This document shows positions 47,938 to 58,530 of a DNA stretch of 64,000 bases, one piece after another; positions within the stretch are counted from its first letter, which is position 1, and the number at the start of each line of letters is the position of its first letter. Position numbers and translations under genes: made by a program. The stretch lies in NCBI GenBank assembly GCA_050084515.1, contig CM114274.1:11656001-11720000 (forward strand), read 5' to 3'. Origin of the DNA: Blasia pusilla. Taxonomy: Eukaryota > Marchantiophyta > Marchantiopsida > Blasiales. A model generated the notes under the pieces. That model searched no databases and had not been told where the DNA came from. It saw nothing but the letters and a program-made list of their open reading frames with translations.

Positions 47938-48519
47938 TAATGTATGATGAGTATTGATGCTTTCTTCAAGAAGAGTCAACAATCATTTACAAGCATTTCC
48001 TTGTGCCTTTCTTTTGCAAGAAGAGATGTCAACCAAATATTCCGAGAAGTTAAACCTTGAAAAGCACGGCAGTCTGTTGAGACCATTGTTAGAGTCTTTA
48101 TTTGAACCTTTCATTGAGATGAGATTGCTACTTCTGGTCAAATTATTTGCCAATGGTCCTCCAACAAAAATACCCCTAGGCACAGCTTATTGTAGACTGA
48201 GACAGGCAATGTGAAGAAACTTAGGCTCACATGGAGAGTGATGGAAAAAATTTTGTAGTGGTCTTATGATGTCTACTTGTTTTTCGCCCCTTGGAAAAAG
48301 GAGGTTTCTTTAGGCCCAAATGTGGACCACTACCTACTCTCTTCTAAAGATTTCATGAATTTGAAAGCAAATAAAAATTTCAAATATGTCAAAATTTTTG
48401 AAGAGAGGAGGCGGATTTGGCCCTTTTTTTTAAGAGAGACTCTCCTCTCTTCCTCTCTTCCTCTCCTCTCTTCCTCTCCTCTCTTCCTCTCCTTTCTTCC
48501 TCTCTCTTGCCAGAATACC
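47938..48519 (-). repeat. Inner right terminal inverted repeat
   Basis: Reverse-complement relative of 41514-42070. It includes a long CTCTTCCTCT-type pyrimidine tract (about 48438-48510), expanded relative to the left end. Confidence 0.75.
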
Positions 48520-48889
48520 CGGCTCGAACGGGCACGTCCCCTGGACGGTGCATGGGGTTGCTGAGGACATGGCGGTGGACCTCCTCATTGCAGATTTGCC
48601 TTCTGGGTTTCGCTTGTGGGACAACGATCCGTCTGACACTGTCCCAGACTAGAATGTCCCGCTTTCCTATGACCAGATCGCTCTGTTGTTTTCTTTTGCT
48701 GACGCGTATCTCAGTGACTGGGGTTGTTTCTTGGTCTTTAGTGGAGGGAGCAAAGAAGAGCTCCTCAACCTTCACTGCGTGAAGAGGTTGCTGAAGTGGA
48801 GGACGGTGCAATCGTGGGTCATAAAAAATGAGTATCCACTCAAATCGGTGATGAATCAAGTCCGGGTAAGTTCACTTTTTGAACGAATT

Positions 48890-49510
48890 GAGTTTGTTCA
48901 TAAATACAACCCGTCACACTCCAATGGGTTGCATCTCTGCATGCAACCCGTCGGATCGCAACAGGTTGCAAATTCACCTTAGGAACCAGACGGGTTGCAA
49001 GTAGAATTCCTTTTGCACTTGTGTCTGCAGTGATGCAATCCGTCTGAAAGCGACGGGTTGCAAATTCACCAACATGTCTCCAGTGATTGCAACCCGTTAG
49101 AACCCGACAGGTTGCTAGTAGCATTGCTTTTCCACTTGTTTCTGGAGTGATGCAACCCGTCTGAAAGCAAGGGGTTGCTCTCATATTAGGATCTTCTCAA
49201 CTTTGAACAATTTGATTAAGTTGTAAGCCAACTGTCAAACTCCGACACGTTGCGGTTCTGTCCAGAAAAATGAGCAACCTGTGGGCTTCTGACGGGTTGC
49301 TCATAGGCAAAGAATACTCCTAGAGTTATAAAGAAACCCGTCAGAGTCCGACAAGTTGCTGTTCTGTCAAGCCTATAGGCCAAGTTCCGACGGGTTGGTA
49401 ATCATGGGGAGTAGTAGGACGGGTTGAAAAGCAACCCATCGGACTCTGACAGGTTGCTCTTGTGTCTAGCCAAATGAGCAACCCGTCGGATCCCGACGGG
49501 TTGCACTTTG
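48890..49510. repeat. Palindrome-packed intron D/E of copy 2
   Basis: About thirteen copies in 620 bp. The best palindrome of the window is at 49478-49504: GCAACCCGTCGG, centre ATC, CCGACGGGTTGC, with 12 perfect base pairs on each side. Confidence 0.85.
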
Positions 49511-50579
49511 TGTCACTTTATGGACAGTAGACCAACGGTCTACTACCTTTTTCTTTTTGCTAACATTATTTTCCGCCTGCTTGTTCACAGATGGACCACT
49601 CATTTGCCTATTGCTTTGTAAGGCCCAAGCACAACTTCCAGGTGTTCCAGATCCCGGATCCCGTGGATCCATACTCCGATGGGTACAACTTAGATAGTCT
49701 CTACAATTCCCCCTCGGGAATTTTCATGCAGGAAGGGACCCCCTTACTTGGAGGAAGGGAGAAGTCACCTGCCTTGATGCAAATGCTAATGGAGCTTTGC
49801 TCGAGGTCGGGTGACTTGGTCTTTGACTTAGTAGGCCTATCAGGGGCGAGTATCAGAGGCGCCTAGCAAAGTGGCAAGGACATTCTCTGCCTTGAGGGAA
49901 GGCTAGAACTTTTTGACCTTTGCAAAGAGGCAAAGGCAGATTACGAGAGGCTAGTGGGTGTATACAACTCTCCTCCAAAGCCAACTGCTCCAGTTCCAGA
50001 GCCACCATTGATAGTAACACCATCGTCACTTTCTACTATTCCAAAAATCGGAAGGGCAAAGCCGACAGTAATTTTGGAAGAGCCCTCGGACGATGACGAG
50101 TGAGTTCAAAGATTTATCGGACCCAGCTTGATTGAAGCGTTTTGGAGTTGGGATTTAGTGGTTTCCAAGGATAGAGCATATATTGATATTGGATGGGTGT
50201 AACCTTGCAGAGTATACAAGATTCATTGTCGAGGAAGGGGTTGGGACTCAAATCATGTTACATGGGACCGTTATGGTGTACCTAAGGGGGGGCCAAGGCT
50301 CTAGAATTCCCCAACATTTACAATCCTCGTCTACAATCGGCCAAAGGAGCCACTTGTATCCCAAGACATTCCTTTTGTACAAGAACCTAGGAGAGTTAGG
50401 AGTAACTTTGTAGATGACAAGGCTAAAGAAATCATAAACTAGATCAAATGTACATTTCCAAGCTTCCCTCGGATGTAACAAAGGACAAGAAGTTTTTGAA
50501 CCATGATGGTTTTTGTTAACTTTTTCTGAATTGTTTTTCGTTCTTGTCGATTGTGTTGGTCTATCTACTCGATGCTATT

Positions 50580-51720
50580 TATTTTGCAACCCGACATGTT
50601 GCAAACCAGGGACTGTCGGATTACGATCTGGTTGCAAATTGGGGCTCTAATTTGCAACCATAAAAATGAGGGACCAATGAGTGAGTTTGGAATTTCTCTG
50701 ATTCCGACAAGTTGGAATTCTTGGACAAGGTTTGCAACCCATCAAAATCGACGGGTTGCAAACCAAGAAACAAGTTTGCGACATGTGGAATTCCAAGAAG
50801 TTGCAAACTGATGATTGTATGCTATTGCAACCCGTCGATTTCGGATGGGTTGTTTGTCTGCAGGTAGTGAGTGGAGTTAGAATTTTTTCTTCTCTTGGGC
50901 GTGTCTATAATGTTTTCCTCATTGATTTGAATGGTCTATGATTTTGTTTCTGTGAACCCGTCACACGTCGACAGGTTGGAAGCCAAAAACGGAACTTGGA
51001 TGAGTATAGATGTGTGCACAAATTCTTGTGTCTTGTGATATTTGTAGACCAGGTTGACGAAGTTACTACCGGGACTCTCTTGCTACCTTTTTTTAAACCC
51101 AATTCAGGCAACTTGTCGGATTCCGACAGGTTGGCTGCTTGAGTGATCCCTCTCTTTACCTGTTAGTCCAACTTTTCAAGCATTCTGGCAGGCTTCTTCA
51201 TTTTTGCCTCATTCCCCCATTATCTTCACACCATTCTTCTCTAACACGTTCTTTCATAGACGTGTCAGATTCCTACTACCTGTCAAATTCCGAGATGTTG
51301 CATGACTCAGGTTGATTCCCTTCATTTTTTGGGTTTTCTATTCTTCATTTGGCTCTTCTGCATCTTCCACTTTTGACATCCTCTTGTACACTCGTGAAAT
51401 CTGCCACAATACTAGCCCAGCTCTTCCATGCATGCCTATTCTAAGGTGACTATAGGAACATCTTCTTCATTGATGCCACGTCTTGCAACAAGTCCGATTC
51501 AGAGAGGTTGCACACATTGAAACTTGTCAGAGGAAACCCTTGGTAATAACTTTGTCTTTTTTTTTCTTTATCTTGCAACCCGTCGGATTCCGATGGGTTA
51601 GAAGATAAACACAAAAAAGACAATGAACGCAAGCTGTCGGATTTTGTTAGATTGCAAGCGCTTCGTTTGCACCATGGACTTATCATATCTTCCAACCTGT
51701 CGGATTCTCATAGGTTGCAA
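50580..51720. repeat. Palindrome cluster 3' of copy 2
   Basis: Eight or more copies spaced more widely than in the introns, for example 50735-50760 and 51576-51600. The sequence around 50520-50840 is the inverted counterpart of 29260-29530 (shared TATTTTGCAACCC and GTAGATAGA phrases), which ties the two ends of the composite together. Confidence 0.7.
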
Positions 51721-52084
51721 GGCGGAATGGAATCACTTGTCAAGATCCTTCTTCAAATGGATGTGAAAATTCCAAAACTTTTGAAGATGGCATGAAAGCT
51801 GGGAAGAATGCTATTATCGTTTGCTCTTGCTCCCCCATTTTCTTCAAATCATACTTTTGGAATATCTGATTTTCTGAGAGGTTGCAAGCTTAGTACTGTA
51901 ATTCCCTTGCAAAAATGAAATCTTAACGCTATCATTTTTCACAATTTATTACCATAATTTTCAATTCATTCTTCGCAACTCCGAGCCTCATTTCCTTCAT
52001 TGTAGTCCCGTCAGAATCACAAGTCTGTCATGACTGGTTGTTAGATTTTCACAAAGTGTTGGGGATGAGGATGGGAGTCTTGGA

Positions 52085-52249
52085 TAAAGAGCCCACTGTG
52101 ATGCACTTCTTACTCTCTTTAAAAAATTTCGTTCATTTGAAGTAGGGAAGAAACCTCAAAAATTGAAGAAAGTTTTGAAGAGAGTTTAGGATTTGGCCCT
52201 TTTTCTTGGAGAGAGACGCTCCTCTTTTACTCTCTCCTGCCAGAATACC
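52085..52249 (-). repeat. Right outer terminal inverted repeat
   Basis: The reverse complement starts CTGGTATTCTGGCAGGAGAG at 52250 and continues GAGGAGCGTCTCTCTCCAAG and TTTTTTAAAGAGAGTAAGAA. It matches 27781-27960 almost base for base by eye. Confidence 0.75.
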
Positions 52250-54020
52250 AGTTCCCCATCCATCTAGCCTAAACATTATCCGATACCGAGCATCCTCAAT
52301 GACAGGAGACAAGTGCGGGAAAAGGACTCGAATGGATAACCTTAACACGCTCGCCAATAATCTACTACATGGTCAACACTTACTCCTCCATTTGATGTGG
52401 TAACCCCCACAGCACGACAATCTCCTTGAACAGCACGACAATCTCCTTGAACCGGACGTCAAACCTCTCGTCAATGGATCACTCATCTCACCATGGCAAA
52501 GTTCTTACATGTCAGAACTTTGTCAATCAACTCCCACTAGATGGCAACTCTCTCTATAACTCACAATCCATGATCGGGAAACATATCAAGTCGCGAAGTC
52601 TCTCCTTCCATGAAACTCGTCCTGCCACATCAACCCTTGACCACGTAGCTCGATTCATAATACCCGACCCAACCACGTCCAATGCTTAACTATGTTGCAC
52701 CTGACCATGTATGTGGTTCACGGACCGTACTTGGTCTGCTGCCTACCCTGACTCCGTAGCTCTTTCCACTCAATACTAACTCTCCCGAACCCTTAGGCTA
52801 TATTCCTATTGGTAGTCACTAGCAACCGTTTCCTTCTCTCCGCCCCATACATGCTCTCAACTGCCTTTTTCATCCGTCCTTGGCACCTTCCATCTCTTTA
52901 CATGGGCCCGCCTATGAGCACAGCTCCCTATGGAGCTGTGCTATCTCCCAACTCCCCCTCCATCAAACATACCTCTCGTTGCACTTGTAGCCTTTTGTCA
53001 ATTATGTCTCCAGATCTCCACACTCCTACACGACTCATTCCTACCCTCTCGTGCCGATGCGGCCCATCTCCTTAGGGCCTTAATGGCTCTTTCTCTCCTT
53101 TCGGCCCCGCCTAGCTCCAGCTACGCCCCTGCTCCCAAATCTTACCTATATTAAGCTTGATCCCTCTCTCGGCCCGTATACCTATGTGGCCCCTCCCTCA
53201 TCTCTTCCTTCAATTTCTGACTATGAGGTGCTCTCGAGTCTCGACTTACTTCCCTAGGACTGCAACCCGACCAGCTCCTACCTTACCAGCTTCTCAACTC
53301 GTGGCCCTTAGACCTACGCCTCTCCCTTCTTGCGGGCACACCTAGCTTCCATATGGAAGACCGTCACCCATCTTGGCTTCTCCTAGCATGCATCCTAGGG
53401 ATCAACATTTACCTTGCTCAGGCATATGTTCCCATCCCTATGCACATTGCACTCCTCGACCTGACTCTCTACGTCCACTTGACCTTGCAGTTGCCTCGGT
53501 GACAAGTAAATATAATCCCAGGAGCTGGTTTATAGTTTGATAATTCCGCTGTCTGAACCTTAGGGAGAGGCAGGAAGGCCGGAAATTCGTGGGAGTTCAT
53601 TCAAATATTTCACACCTATATATATACATGTGTGCCACCCAACATCCTCTAATGGAGCCACATGGCTTCAATCCCCGACTGACCTAACCCTAGTCTCTAG
53701 CCGCGACCTAACTTAGTCTCCACAACATCTACAAGACCTGAAGTTCTCTACTTTCGGACACTCCCCGTTCTTCCGTCAACGACACACTCGCGAACATCCG
53801 CCGCCCCACTCTACACTACACTCTCCTCCCATGCCCCATCAACTTGTATTAGCAAAATCTGCAAAAGAATAGATAGCTTTTCCGCGCACGGCCTTCTGAA
53901 CAAAAAACAACAAACATAACGCCAACCAAGCGTCTCCATGGGCTCCCCACCATGGCAACTTGCTTGCGTACCTGCATACAACAAATTCCCCCTGCCCTTG
54001 ACAACTTTCTCATGTAAAAT
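52250..54020 (-). mobile_element. Decayed internal region next to a gypsy LTR (probable gag side)
   Basis: It lies downstream, on the minus strand, of the LTR at 54.03-54.28 kb, where a gypsy leader and gag would sit. The plus strand is strongly pyrimidine-rich. No protein motif is convincing. Two small structures are visible: AGCACAGCTCC-CTAT-GGAGCTGTGCT near 52918-52943 (perfect 11-bp stem), and a 22-bp tandem duplication of CAGCACGACAATCTCCTTGA at about 52410-52453. Confidence 0.4.
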
Positions 54021-54029
54021 CATAGTAAA

Positions 54030-54280
54030 AATAGCTCACCTGGCCTCCACTCCTCGATCTATATTGGCATATCGAGCCACATCCACCCTTTGCTATGAGG
54101 TAATTCAGACGCTAGCACCCTAATTCCTTCACACATACATATGCAAGAGAGGTGCTTCTAAGGCCCAACATGAGAAAGATGGCTTGGGAAAGCCATCTAT
54201 CCCTCTCTTATAGTCCCCCCTCTCCCCCCAAAAAATAGCCTCCAAACGCTAACCTACAAGCATGTTGCCAAACTCATCTT
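54030..54280 (-). repeat. Gypsy LTR fragment, reverse orientation
   Basis: The reverse complement reproduces the second half of the LTR at 35058-35677: GGCTATTTTTTGGGG, a TATA-like ACTATAAGAGAGG, GATGGCTTTCC, AAGCCATCTTTCT, GGGTGCTAGCGTC, GAGGAGTGGAG and TTTTTACTATG. The first part of the LTR is not seen. Confidence 0.65.
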
Positions 54281-54289
54281 GACATATCA

Positions 54290-55660
54290 AGATGAAGTCA
54301 CACTTGAACAACCCGCTGATCCTCTATATCGTCGACGCAATATAAATCTACCTCTCGACAAACTAAGATGTGACAAAAATCACCAAGCGGAAAAAATAGA
54401 ATCCTATGGAATTCTCAACTTGGAAATAAAAAGGCAGACAAGGAAAGCTTGTCCATGGTGGATTATTTCACTACAAACGTCGTTGAAATGAAAATTTTAC
54501 AACACACCATAATTTCATGAATATGTAAGTATATATTTTTGCAAGAGTATTTGATGGGATGGCAAGTCACTTCACTAGTGGTTGGTTCACCAATAAAAGT
54601 AACAATGCCATGAAACTCCAATAGTGCAATCCTAAAAACAACAATTCTATTCGAGGAGAGAAGACCTACCTGATTTTGAAGCAAGGCATTTATCACTACA
54701 ACGGAAAAGTAACACTTTGCTTCATTTATATAAACTATCTCGACGAACTAAAAGGTAGAAAAATTTTAATGCTTTTCAGTTCCATATTATTGCTCTCTAT
54801 TGTGCAACAGCTCCACAATCCACATTAATGCATATTGTGGGAAGTTAAACGTCATTCTCACAAAAAAGGGCATTCATATCACCGGCTCCAAGAGAAAATA
54901 AGTTGATTGGGAAAAAAATTGTAGCCACAGATAGCGGCTAAGAGCATGTGAGGATGGTTGTCCATGTTCGCTCCTTTGCAATGGATTCCACATAGTTGTG
55001 AGTAATCCGTGTTCCACACTATACGCCAACAAAGGGAAAAACTTTTGGAGTATGTATACAACACAAAAATTAGCTCAAAAAGATGAAAATGAAGATACAT
55101 GTAGTGTAGTTCTTCAGAAACCTCATCACCAATGCTAATCAATCACAAACTCTTTTGCTTGTTGGGCGATTCTAGAAGTAGTGGACCCAAATACTATGTA
55201 CTCTCATTGTTGAACTGAAATGTTGTGCCTTGGCTACTTGATGGATTTTTCTCAAGATATGAGATGGGAGGAGTCATCTACTTAACTTTAGTCATCATCC
55301 GAGCTCCCAACTCAAGTAAATCCAATAATATTGCAGAGCACATCTCCATAACTCTGCACATGCCTAAGCCAATGAGCTTTTGAAATAGGCTCAAGCCGTT
55401 GGAAACGTCATTTCTAGAAGCAATCTTAGTGGTAGTCATGTTTCTCTAGGCATATCAAATATTCTCTCTACCGTTGGTGAGTTTATCTTGTTGGGGGATT
55501 CCCCCTTATTTCCTCTATCCCGATGGCCTTGACATTCTAGGTCTCTCTAGGTCCCTCTTTTTAACTTCTGATGAGTCCCACCATCACCATGTGGACTTAT
55601 GTTTCCTCTCCCCCTTTAGTATCTCTATTCTCACAGTGAATACTATATAGCGAGAGTGTC
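54290..55660. other. Non-coding stretch
   Basis: No protein, RNA gene or clear repeat was recognised in 1.4 kb of AT-rich sequence. Confidence 0.5.
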
Positions 55661-55672
55661 CATTATCTATAC

Positions 55673-56211
55673 TAGTGTAGAGCCCGTGCCATGCACAAGA
55701 ATGAAAGACTAACCATATTCTACACAAATTTCTTTTTAAAATCTCGTAGTACGGGATACATTTTCTTGTTGCCTAGTTGCAACATGTCAAAGAGACTGGT
55801 GTTTGCAAATCAACAAAGCACTCTCCAATAATAATAAAATAGTATAAGCCCGTGTGATGCACAGGTTTATATTACGGCTCATAATTAAATCTCATAATTC
55901 TCAAATGTCATTTCAATTAGTTTCAGACAATCTTATTTGCTCATGAAGCAAACGATCTCATTGGCTGAAAATGCTAAGTGTCAAGAGGAGAGGACCTTGC
56001 AAATTGAAGAGATGCACTCTCCACTTATAATATCAAAATAGATTACATTATAGAGTGCCCCTCATTTTTGCAAACTCTTCTCCTAGTGGCACTTAAAATT
56101 TGGGAGCCAATAAGATGCTCTAAATTAATTTAAAATGACACTTAAAAAATTAGTTACATAAGATTATCTAAACCGGGCTTACACCACTTAAACTAAACTA
56201 GTAAGGTGTTC
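55673..56211 (-). mobile_element. Successive Helitron 3' termini
   Basis: On the minus strand, hairpins of the GTGCATNNCAC type are followed by a short spacer and CTAGT at 56208-56211 (CCGTGCATCGCACGAACACC then TTACTAGT) and again near 55673 (TTGTGCATGGCACGGGCTCT then ACACTAGT). A weaker one lies near 55846 (CTGTGCATCACACGGGC, without a clean CTAG). The first directly follows the helicase pseudogene and is its likely 3' end. Confidence 0.6.
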
Positions 56212-56329
56212 GTGCGATGCACGGATATTAAAAATGCTTGTAAAAAACTTGGGTTATTCTTTTACTATGAAAATAGTAAAAAACTATTGGATTTCATTTC
56301 ATGAAAAAATCTATTTATACACAAAATTT

Positions 56330-57790
56330 CAAGTATAATCATCTTTTTCATTAGAATGTGTATCATTACCAAGCATAATATGAATTGAAATCCTTTCTTC
56401 TACTCTAGATAATGCAACATATAACTGGCCACGAGAAAATATAGGCATGGATAAATATATTCCAACCTTTAGTAAAGTTTGACCTTGTGATTTACTAATA
56501 GTCATGGAAATAGCTAGACAGATAAGGAATTGAAATCTATGTAAATTAAAAGGAAATCATGAGTCAGAAGCAATCAATGAGATATGCGGAATGAAAACTC
56601 AATCTCCAATGTTCTTCCCTATAATAATTTCACCATCAATAATATGTTGGATAAATCCACGAATGATTAACCGAGTGTCATTTGCTTGTCCTTTTGTCCC
56701 ATTCATGTTCCGTAAAAGCATAATCGGTGCACCAATCTTCAAACACTAACGATGTGGAGGCAATCCTAAAGGTAAACGTGTATTGAAGAACTCTGTTGGA
56801 TAGATATAATTCATTCCCTCATTTGGAACAAAATCAATACTAAGATAAATATGCTTCTATACATAACACACACTTGTTTGAAAATATTTTTGAAAAAACT
56901 TAGTCTAAATTTGATAAGTAGAAAAAATGAAGTCATTTTAATTAAGAGTAAAACTTATTATCCCTAAATCGAGACATGACTTCTGTATTTATGTCATCAA
57001 CATCTCTATTTCTTGTTGTGAGAATAGGTGGATCTCTTAAAAAGTTGATGTCATTAAACCTTTGAAGATCATTCCCATATAATATATCAATAAGATCATT
57101 TACATTCTTACTATGAACAACCATGTTAGATGGCAATTGGATAAAATCTTCTCCCAAAGAAGTGTGTAATGGCACACAACCCTCTCCAACCTCCAATAAT
57201 CAATCAGTAAAAGTTTGTTGATGAATACGCATATGCCCTTCTAAATTTTGAACTATCATGTTTGTAGTAAGCTTCATCACCCTTATATGGGACCATAAAT
57301 GTGATCTTTTTAAGTGGCTTGGATAATTTTAAAATGATCCCTATTACGAATGATAGGTAAAACTTGCCGAAAGTCACCACCGAAAATAATGAGCTTTCCC
57401 CCAAATGGTATGTCCTTGAGGTCATGAGATATCACTCCCATAATATCTTGTAAGATACAATTCACACCCTCAAATGCATGACGATGAGTCATAGATGCCT
57501 CATCCCATATTATAAACCTAGCCTTCTAGATCAAACGTGTTGCGTCGCTATTGACAACCATATTACAAGTGGAGCTTTCATTAATATTTATGGGAATGCT
57601 AAATCATGAGTGTGTTGTGCGCCCTCCATCTAATAATAATGCAGTTATCTTAGATGATGCAACATCTAAACCAATATCTCCTTTACTTCTTACACTTGCA
57701 ATGAGAAGATTATATAAAAAAGTCTTCCTTATTCCACCTAGATTATTTATGAAAAAAAATTTCCAAAAGGTAGAGCATTATGCATCATGT
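56330..57790 (-). pseudogene. Helitron PIF1-like helicase, broken
   Basis: The minus-strand order is as follows. A decayed Walker A region near 57740 (GGIRKTFLYNLL) precedes DVASSKITALLLDGGRTTHS. Walker B follows with FIIWDEASMTHRHAFEGVNC (about 57520-57460), then IPFGGKLIIFGGDFRQVLPI. After several stops come YPTEFFN, LKIGAPIMLLRNMNGTKGQ, NDTRLIIRGFIQ, FQFLICLAISMTISKSQGQT and FSRGQLYVALSRVEERISIH near 56360. These are the helicase motifs of Helitron RepHel proteins. The Rep (HUH) part and the 5' end are not present in the window, so it is 5'-truncated. Confidence 0.87.
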
Positions 57791-57950
57791 TATCCTATAT
57801 GTTATCCTATCCTAAACCCTATATAACATCCCAAATGATCCATTGTCCTCCACTTCTAATCTTCTCACATAAATCATTTTGATCATGTAAGAAAATCTCT
57901 TCCTCCAAAAGTGCTAGTCAACAAGGGGATTCGTAATTAAGTCGTGACAT

Positions 57951-57990
57951 GTGGCATGGATAATTAAGTTGTGGCATGGATAATTAAGTT
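57951..57990 (+). repeat. 20-bp tandem repeat, two units
   Basis: GTGGCATGGATAATTAAGTT occurs at 57951-57970 and 57971-57990, with partial copies on both sides. It looks like simple replication slippage in spacer DNA. Confidence 0.85.
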
Positions 57991-58530
57991 GTGGCTAAAT
58001 CTCTTTTGAAGATATTGAAGATGATAATGTACTTAATGGTAGAAGCGCTAATCTAAATAACTAAATGAAACAGTAAATGGTATACCACCAGCCATTTCGT
58101 CTACAACCTCTGCTAACGAAAGGCCCCTGTAGCGGAGCTATGGCGGACAACAAAAAGGGGAGCAGACATGACAGCAATCGTTGCGCGATTTCGGTGGAGT
58201 TCGAGGCGTCCTCGATCGAAATTGAGTGGATGCCGCTACAGATGAGCGAGGGAGCTCTGATTTGGTATGCGATGGTGCAGTAGAAAACCGAGTGCGAGAC
58301 TTCGGAAGTCGGCATGGCAGGAGGATAAGGCAGGTAGTAGTGGTGTTCGGTGTTAGGGTGCGGGGCCGTCGAAGATTGTTGTGTCGTCATGAAGAAAGAG
58401 GGGCAAAAGGCGTCGAGGAATTGTGACAGAAGAGGTGAGTTAGTGCTCGCAAGATGAGCGCAGTGTTTAGGTCGGGGCTTGCCCGGCCTCCGATCGCTCT
58501 ATGCGCGCGTCGGGACGTGCGAATTCTCCG

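Larger units (their letters stand above)
41514..48519. mobile_element. Nested 7.0-kb element with terminal inverted repeats and one ParB/methylase-like gene
   Basis: It starts TGGTATTCTTGCAGCAGAGA at 41514 and ends (reverse complement) GGTATTCTGGCAAGAGAGAG at 48519. The inverted ends are related for about 560-580 bp. Inside is a single minus-strand gene (copy 3) with its palindrome-filled introns and a palindrome cluster at its 3' side. It sits exactly at the break in copy 2 (exon C to the DPPY-like block), so it probably inserted there, with loss of host-gene sequence. No known transposase was seen. Confidence 0.65.
38898..50442 (+). pseudogene. ParB/DNA-methylase-like gene, copy 2 (split by a 7-kb insertion)
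   Basis: Exon A 38898-39536 is a Lys/Glu-rich, coiled-coil-like N-terminus (one in-frame TAA at 39189) that reaches a GTAAGA donor. Exon B, to 40096, has the ParB-like motif YFFIWDGNHRYMAWTQ near 39940, one internal TAG (FYV-stop-P) and a donor changed from GT to CT. Exon C begins at 41164 after an AG and is cut off at 41513 by the nested element. The gene resumes at about 48530 with VAVDLL..IADLPSGFRLWDN (DPPY-like motif with Tyr changed to Ser) and a donor at 48866. Exon E 49591-50442 has MDHSFAYCFVRPKHNFQVFQ, REKSPALMQMLMELCSRS, GDLVFDLVGLSGASIRGA, then a TAG at 49864, and ends DDKAKEIIN. About 1.4 kb of the middle region present in copy 3 is missing. The inferred product is a ParB-like DNA-binding or nuclease fold with a beta-class methyltransferase. 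Confidence 0.7.
27781..52249. mobile_element. 24.5-kb composite bounded by inverted repeats, carrying ParB/methylase-like genes
   Basis: The left end (27781, TGGTATTCTGGCAGGAGAGA) and the right end (reverse complement from 52249) are nearly identical for about 165-180 bp, in inverted orientation. Between them lie a minus-strand gene copy (29.6-32.5 kb) and a plus-strand copy (38.9-50.4 kb). Both are transcribed towards the nearer end. A gypsy element and a nested 7-kb relative interrupt the composite. No transposase was recognised inside. No target-site duplication longer than 2 bp is evident. It may be one large element, two elements inserted in opposite orientation, or a rearranged composite. 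Confidence 0.55.

Noticed and set aside
48438-48510. Pyrimidine tract considered as a telomere-like or regulatory satellite
   Set aside because: It is an expansion of the GA/CT-rich part of the inner terminal repeat, present in shorter form at the other three ends.
28530-51720. The regular palindromic repeats considered as a CRISPR array
   Set aside because: Spacing is irregular (40-300 bp), repeats are imperfect, there are no uniform spacers and the context is plant nuclear introns.
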